NCBI GenBank assembly: GCA_047615875.1
Contig: JBLHGU010000181.1
Coordinates: forward strand, 1-10,218
Direction: 5' to 3'
Length of the DNA stretch: 10,218 bases
Origin: JBLHGU01 sp047615875
GTDB lineage: Bacteria; Pseudomonadota; Gammaproteobacteria; Arenicellales; CAJQKF01
The notes below the pieces were generated by a model, which saw only the letters and a program-made list of their open reading frames with translations, searched no databases and was not told where the DNA came from. The translations under genes were made by a program, and so were the position numbers. This document shows, in pieces, positions 5,725 to 10,218 of this stretch. Position 1 is the stretch's first letter. Each line of letters starts with the position of its first letter.

Positions 5725-7197
5725 ATGATCAACACGACCGAATCAGCCAGTACCGAATCACTGCTTCTCGAACGAGAATTCAAGGTTCTTAGTGCCCTGA
5801 CTATTTTTCGGGCCCTCAGCATTGTGATCCTGTTCCTCACCACTCTGATAGTGGCTTTCAGTAATTTCGAGAGAATGGCAACGGCTCTCATCTGCCTGTT
5901 TTATCTTTTCGTCTTAACGCTTTGCTGGCGCAATGTTAAACGTAAACAACATCTTAGATTGGTGGGGTTTGTTGGTGTTTTACTCGACGTAACCGTTCTC
6001 GCATTGCTACCAGTCATCTGGTATATCTCCGTCGGCGGTTCTGAAGTAGAACCTGCCTATATGTTGAAAACTGGTCTGGCTCCTATGGCCTTATTATTTA
6101 TTGTACTTAACAGCGTTGCAATGCGAGCTGTTTATCCGCTGTTAGTTACGGTCGGTACATTGGTTATCTACATCGCCTACTACATCTTTGTAGTCAGTGA
6201 TCCGCGTACTATTGTAAGTGGCGATTATGTTCAAGCGATAATGGGCCCCCATCTTCATGTCGGTTTGCTTACGGGGACTCTAATTAGTATCGCCGGTGCC
6301 GGCGTAATACTGACTTTCCTGACCTGGTCTACACGCAAGCTTATTTATCAATCTTCAAGACTCGAGAATGCCAACACCCGTTTGGGTCGTTACTTTTCTC
6401 CTAACCTGGTAAAACGACTGGTAGAAAACCCCGAGCTACTAAACCTTGGAGGTGAAAGACGTGTATTGAGTTTTGTTTTTACCGACCTGGCCAACTTTAC
6501 TGCCTTAGTAGAGAAAAAAGATCCCCAGGAGCTAGTCACACTACTGAATGATTATCTGGATGGCATGATACAGATCGCATTCGAGCATGAAGGCACCATC
6601 GACAAGATTGTTGGTGATGCGGTACATGTGATATTCGGTGCACCGGTTGAACAAAAAGATCATGCACAACGGGCAGTCGATTGCGCTCTGGCAATGGACA
6701 AGTTTTCCACACAATTTGTCAGTCTAAAGCACTCAGAAGGAGTGGAATTAGGCATAACCCGAATTGGCGTAAATACCGGCTCTGTCATGGTAGGTAATTT
6801 TGGCGGCAAACAAATGTTTGATTACACCGCCCACGGCGATGCCATCAATACAGCAGCACGCCTTGAGTCTCTTAACAAGTTAACTGGTACTCGGGTTGCA
6901 GTAAGTCAGAACGTTGTCGATCAGTTAGAGACCTTTGTTGGTCGCCCTATGGGGCAATTTATTCTGCGGGGCAAAACTGAAGCATTAACCGTCTATGAGC
7001 CTCTTTCTGAGGAACACCCCGCTCTATCCTATAGGCTGCAATATGAACAGGCTTACTCGACGCTCGATAGTGAAAGAGAAGTCAGCCTGAGTCATTTTGA
7101 AGCACTGTGGCGTGAAAACAAACAGGATCCCCTAGTGAATTTTCATCGCGACAGATTGGCCTCCGGTAACTCGACTACCGTCATCAGTTCCAGTTGA
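5725..7197 (+). CDS. Membrane-bound class III adenylate cyclase (six-helix N-terminal domain)
   Basis: Predicted to make cyclic AMP from ATP. The N-terminal part has six hydrophobic helices (about 25-45, 51-69, 79-100, 111-127, 131-152 and 172-195). A helical linker with LGRYFSPNLVKRL follows, then the cyclase domain (about 245-430). All catalytic positions are visible: metal-binding D254 (FTD) and D298 (VGD), adenine-specifying K294 (DKIVGD) and T368 (DYTAHGD), ribose/transition-state N375 and R379 (INTAARLE). Lys plus Thr marks an adenylate (not guanylate) cyclase of the class IIIb type, a group known for bicarbonate responsiveness. A homodimer would have two full active sites. The C-terminal tail of about 60 residues has no recognised domain. 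An in-frame TGA at 5707 leaves the ATG at 5725 as the first start, without a clear ribosome binding site. The six-helix region is not one I can name; it may be a MASE-like sensor. Confidence 0.93.
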   Translation: MINTTESASTESLLLEREFKVLSALTIFRALSIVILFLTTLIVAFSNFERMATALICLFYLFVLTLCWRNVKRKQHLRLVGFVGVLLDVTVLALLPVIWYISVGGSEVEPAYMLKTGLAPMALLFIVLNSVAMRAVYPLLVTVGTLVIYIAYYIFVVSDPRTIVSGDYVQAIMGPHLHVGLLTGTLISIAGAGVILTFLTWSTRKLIYQSSRLENANTRLGRYFSPNLVKRLVENPELLNLGGERRVLSFVFTDLANFTALVEKKDPQELVTLLNDYLDGMIQIAFEHEGTIDKIVGDAVHVIFGAPVEQKDHAQRAVDCALAMDKFSTQFVSLKHSEGVELGITRIGVNTGSVMVGNFGGKQMFDYTAHGDAINTAARLESLNKLTGTRVAVSQNVVDQLETFVGRPMGQFILRGKTEALTVYEPLSEEHPALSYRLQYEQAYSTLDSEREVSLSHFEALWRENKQDPLVNFHRDRLASGNSTTVISSS

Positions 7198-7231
7198 GAT
7201 AGTTCGTACTCTGCGCCTAAATTGGGAAGCT

Positions 7232-9574
7232 TTATTGCTGTTTCTTATCTGTCTCTGTCTCAATCGGCTCCTCAACCGCTTCAGAAGCGGCAGCACCTAT
7301 TGCCTTAAGGTCATTCATTGAAACATCAGCGCCCTTCTCCAGACCCGGTATATGCACCATGACCTGTTTACGAGCAAATGGGATACCGGCTTCATCGAAA
7401 GCCTTTTGCACCCGTACATAAACTTCCTTTCGAATCATGAATTGTTTGCCCGGCTTGGCCATAAACTTACCGCGCACAACGATGCCGTTATCATCAACCT
7501 CGGCCACACCCTGAGACTTAAACGGTTGTAGAAAGTCTGGTCCAAGGTCTGGATCATCAATCAGGTCTTTACCAATTTTTTTGAATATCTTTTTCACTTT
7601 ATTAATATCAGTTTCAAACGGTACGCGAAAACGTAATTTCATAATCACCCAGTCGCGACTGAAGTTAGTCAGCTTGGGGATTTCACCATAAGGAATTGTA
7701 TGCACCAAACCCCGATGATGTCGTAAGCGCAGGGACCGCAAGGATATTTTCTCTACATTACCCATAGTGCCGCCGACATCAATGTATTCGCCCACTCGGA
7801 AGGCGTCGTCCGCCAGGAAAAATACACCGGAGACAATATCCTTTACCAGGGTTTGTGCACCGAAACCTATGGCCAGACCTACTACACCCGCACCGGCAAG
7901 AATCGGACCAACATTCACGCCCCAGTTATCGAGAATCATAATGACCGAAACTACCGCTATGAGGAACTGGGCGGTGCGTCGAATAATGGGTAACAAGGTT
8001 GCCACACGGGATAACCCCACCCCGCCGATCTCACCACCGCCGCCATCCTGGTCATCGGGGTTGCCACCCTCTGCAGCCAGCCAGTAGCCTATAAAAATAG
8101 ATACCAGCTCCCAGGCAAGATAGCCGGTCATGGCGACAAACAATAATTCAACCAGATTACCTGCGGCCTGGGCACCAAGACCTGCTTCGGCCAGATCCAG
8201 GATATTCAAACCCCACAAACGTGCCAACACATACAACACTAGACCAACTACCATTATTCGCCCGACTCGTAACAAGCCTTGTTGCATGCTCCGTCGGGCT
8301 TTGCCTGCCCCAGCAGATTCATCCTCTGGTGTCTTGATTCCCTTGGCAACCGTCAAAGACAGGTTGGCATCGATGCCGGGCCAGAGAAAAATTACAATGA
8401 AAGTGATATAGACCGCACCAGTTGAATACACCCCAACATCTGCGGTGTTAACAACTATCTCCACCATTAGGTACTTGCACAGGATTAGCAGCATAGCAAT
8501 TTTCGGCCAGTGCATAGCAAACCAGCTGAGATCAGAGGGTGCATCCTCACCAATGGCCATATAGACCCGCTTCTTGTTCTCAGTCAGCACTTCAGTAAGG
8601 CTAAGCCGGTTGTACCAGACAACCCAGGCCGCCGCCGCGTAAAGCGTGATATTCATGAAGAAGCCCAGCCTCTGCATATAATCATAGCCGCCATAATCGG
8701 TGAAGCCTATTTGAACAAACAGGTAGAAAGTATTGTGCATCAACACAATATAGCCGGCCAGAATGGAAAAACTGATGGTTAGTTGCCAGGCACGTTCGTC
8801 TGTCGTCTTGCAGATGCGTAGTTCCGGTCGCGCTGGGGCAAAGAAAAATCGGCTTACAACAAAAGCCATCCAGGTGGCGACAATGCTGGCAATGGGAATA
8901 TAGACGAGGGCAAGGGTCAACGATTCTGCTGGGTAAAAATTTCGAATAACCAAATAGCTAACGAGAAAAAATGCTAGCACTCCAAGAATGTCATAGGAAA
9001 GCCGGGTATAAATAATGCGCAATATTCCAGACAAAGTTGTGGAGAATGAATCGATCAAAGCCTGTTTACGCCGTCTGAAAGCATACGTGACGGCACGCTC
9101 TGCAGCCACACCCAGAAGCACTGCGAGAACGAACGCCATAGTTAAGTGCCATAAGCCATCCTGTGCAAGTGCCTGATTTAAGCTGTTGCTGATCTTGGTT
9201 AATATTCCCGGCACATTGCTAATGTTTACAATGGCATCTTTGGCATTCAGCCAATACACTGCAAAGCCATCACTGAGCACGCCTAACACACCAGAGTCTG
9301 TATTTTCTGCTGCCTGATTTGATTCAGCTACGGCGTCCAGTCTTTGAATAAGTAACTGCCGAACCGCGTCATCACTCAAAGTTGACACGAGTTCCCGCAC
9401 TGCCTCCTTACTAGCAGGGTCAGCAAGCTCAATGGCGACCTGAGCCTCCGGCAGGCCAGGTGATAAATTTTGGGCAAATCCAACCCTCGGCAACGCCAAA
9501 ACAATGAGGACTATCGATAGACCAAACAGTAGGTGTTTGATGTTAGAGAAGGGTAACGCAGCAGTATGTTTCAT
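7232..9574 (-). CDS. Large MscS-family mechanosensitive ion channel (YbiO-like architecture)
   Basis: This is an inner-membrane channel expected to open under membrane tension and release solutes during osmotic downshock. It has a signal peptide (1-34, ending GFA|QN) and a periplasmic helical stretch rich in Ala/Asp/Glu (to about 110). About ten further hydrophobic helices follow, and then the MscS core. The pore helix VGPILAGAGVVGLAIGFGAQTLVKD (555-579) shows the characteristic Gly/Ala packing pattern. After it come the beta domain (DAFRVGEYIDVGGTMGNVEKISLRSLRLR) and the C-terminal alpha/beta domain, with an acidic tail. At 780 aa and about 11 helices it resembles E. coli YbiO (about 740 aa) rather than the 286-aa MscS. 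A Gly/Asp-rich loop (DDQDGGGGEIGG) precedes the last two helices. The ATG at 9574 has TGGA six bases upstream. The gene begins 11 nt after the oxygenase stop, so the two are probably co-transcribed. Confidence 0.92.
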   Translation of the reverse strand: MKHTAALPFSNIKHLLFGLSIVLIVLALPRVGFAQNLSPGLPEAQVAIELADPASKEAVRELVSTLSDDAVRQLLIQRLDAVAESNQAAENTDSGVLGVLSDGFAVYWLNAKDAIVNISNVPGILTKISNSLNQALAQDGLWHLTMAFVLAVLLGVAAERAVTYAFRRRKQALIDSFSTTLSGILRIIYTRLSYDILGVLAFFLVSYLVIRNFYPAESLTLALVYIPIASIVATWMAFVVSRFFFAPARPELRICKTTDERAWQLTISFSILAGYIVLMHNTFYLFVQIGFTDYGGYDYMQRLGFFMNITLYAAAAWVVWYNRLSLTEVLTENKKRVYMAIGEDAPSDLSWFAMHWPKIAMLLILCKYLMVEIVVNTADVGVYSTGAVYITFIVIFLWPGIDANLSLTVAKGIKTPEDESAGAGKARRSMQQGLLRVGRIMVVGLVLYVLARLWGLNILDLAEAGLGAQAAGNLVELLFVAMTGYLAWELVSIFIGYWLAAEGGNPDDQDGGGGEIGGVGLSRVATLLPIIRRTAQFLIAVVSVIMILDNWGVNVGPILAGAGVVGLAIGFGAQTLVKDIVSGVFFLADDAFRVGEYIDVGGTMGNVEKISLRSLRLRHHRGLVHTIPYGEIPKLTNFSRDWVIMKLRFRVPFETDINKVKKIFKKIGKDLIDDPDLGPDFLQPFKSQGVAEVDDNGIVVRGKFMAKPGKQFMIRKEVYVRVQKAFDEAGIPFARKQVMVHIPGLEKGADVSMNDLKAIGAAASEAVEEPIETETDKKQQ

Positions 9575-9585
9575 TGCTTTTCCAT

Positions 9586-10218
9586 CTAATTGAGCAGTTC
9601 TTGTTTTTGACTTTTGGTTAGACCAGCACGAATGGCGACGCGCGGTCCGTAATGCAGCAAGCTCGATTTAAGATTGCCCTGTCGATCTGCACTGGGGGAA
9701 TAAGCCAGCGCGGTCTGAATTCTACGTTGATCACCTTGCACCGGTGTGACCTGATGCATGGAGTAATGACCTTTGAATAAGTTTAGCATTCCGGCCTGTA
9801 TGGTGATTTGCCTGACTCTGGATCGGTCACCTTCAATAACAGCACCTACTTCATCAAAGTGTTCATCGTCATCTTCGCGAATATTCGGCACATATTCGAA
9901 AACACCGCCAGATTCAGATTGCTGGAGTAGCAGTGTGGTTACGAAAATGCCTCGGTCAAAGTGCCATTGCTGGCAACCGCCCTCATCCATAATGGAAATA
10001 TTCAGGGATTGATAATGGTCCGTCATTTGATAGAGGTTTTCAAAACCCAGCACATCAGCCAAAAAATCCGGCAACGGCTGCCAATGATATAAGCGATGCA
10101 GCGCCGACTCCGGCGGAATCAAATCATAGGCCACCTGAGAAAGCCGCCTTGGATTATTTCTTTTAACAGGATGATCTGATTCGAGGTGTTTTATCGTATC
10201 GTAGTCGAAGAAATAGGG
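9586..10218 (-). CDS. Fe(II)/2-oxoglutarate-dependent oxygenase, 5' end beyond the window (partial)
   Basis: This is a predicted non-haem iron oxygenase that couples 2-oxoglutarate decarboxylation to oxidation of an unknown substrate. The frame is open to the right edge: before the GTG at 10134, 28 more codons read PYFFDYDTIKHLESDHPVKR and on to RRLSQ with no stop. The GTG is therefore an internal valine and the start lies outside. Numbering from the edge, the iron triad is H86 and D88 (WHFDRG) with distal H155 (GHYSMHQVTPV). R165 or R166 would bind the 2-oxoglutarate carboxylate. FEYVPNIR follows the first motif. The pattern recalls the group containing the amino-acid halogenase BesD and its hydroxylase relatives, a likeness I cannot test. 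The Asp, where halogenases carry a small residue, argues for a hydroxylase. It stops 11 nt before the mechanosensitive channel gene. At least 210 aa are visible. Confidence 0.82.
   Translation of the reverse strand, partial: PYFFDYDTIKHLESDHPVKRNNPRRLSQVAYDLIPPESALHRLYHWQPLPDFLADVLGFENLYQMTDHYQSLNISIMDEGGCQQWHFDRGIFVTTLLLQQSESGGVFEYVPNIREDDDEHFDEVGAVIEGDRSRVRQITIQAGMLNLFKGHYSMHQVTPVQGDQRRIQTALAYSPSADRQGNLKSSLLHYGPRVAIRAGLTKSQKQELLN

Noticed and set aside
7276..7290. Palindrome CCGCTTC-A-GAAGCGG as a terminator for the convergent cyclase gene.
   Set aside because: It lies inside the channel's coding sequence, in an Ala/Glu-rich tail that explains it. No T-run follows on the cyclase strand.
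7767..8782. Several plus-strand open frames opposite the MscS gene (7767-8087, 8130-8411, 8510-8782).
   Set aside because: They are antisense shadows of a well-supported membrane protein, rich in Pro/Arg/Thr, with no family resemblance.

Overview
The window looks like a chromosomal segment of a marine-type gammaproteobacterium. The gene families support this (an RNA-free run of phnDCEE, a ypfJ-type protease, a YbiO-sized MscS channel and a class III cyclase), and the base composition is roughly balanced. The assignment is an inference from gene content; there is no rRNA or other phylogenetic marker. I see no insertion sequence, phage gene, tRNA, CRISPR array or long repeat.

Layout. (1) 1-236 is a regulatory region, with a good sigma70-type promoter reading right. 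It may also hold the start of a divergent gene at the left edge. (2) 237-3735 is a complete four-gene ABC importer of the phosphonate/phosphite family: binding protein PhnD, ATPase PhnC and two different permeases PhnE1 and PhnE2. A hairpin sits between phnD and phnC, while phnC-phnE1-phnE2 overlap at their stop/start codons. (3) 3910-4827 is a YpfJ-type neutral zinc metallopeptidase. (4) 4879-5502 (minus) is a lone DUF1989 protein of the urea-carboxylase-associated UAAP2/CgdB type, convergent with ypfJ. (5) 5503-5724 is a divergent intergenic region with a perfect 9-bp inverted repeat. (6) 5725-7197 is a six-helix membrane class III adenylate cyclase with all catalytic residues. (7) 7232-10218 (minus) is a two-gene unit. 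An Fe(II)/2-oxoglutarate oxygenase is cut by the right edge, and 11 nt after it comes a large, 11-helix MscS-type mechanosensitive channel.

How the genes work together. phnDCEE forms one periplasmic-binding-protein importer. Its binding pocket appears to keep the residues that hold the phosphorus oxyanion. It lacks the two acidic residues that bind the amine of 2-aminoethylphosphonate in E. coli PhnD, so phosphite or a non-amino phosphonate is a better guess. No C-P lyase, phosphonatase or phosphite dehydrogenase is in the window. The DUF1989 gene stands without its usual CgdA partner, urea carboxylase or allophanate hydrolase. The oxygenase-MscS pair is probably co-transcribed, and its shared purpose is unknown. 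The items most worth following are the PhnD pocket and its calcium-loop-like N terminus, the orphan DUF1989, the oxygenase-channel pair (whose oxygenase frame runs off the window), and the hairpins at 1224-1251 and 5668-5698.
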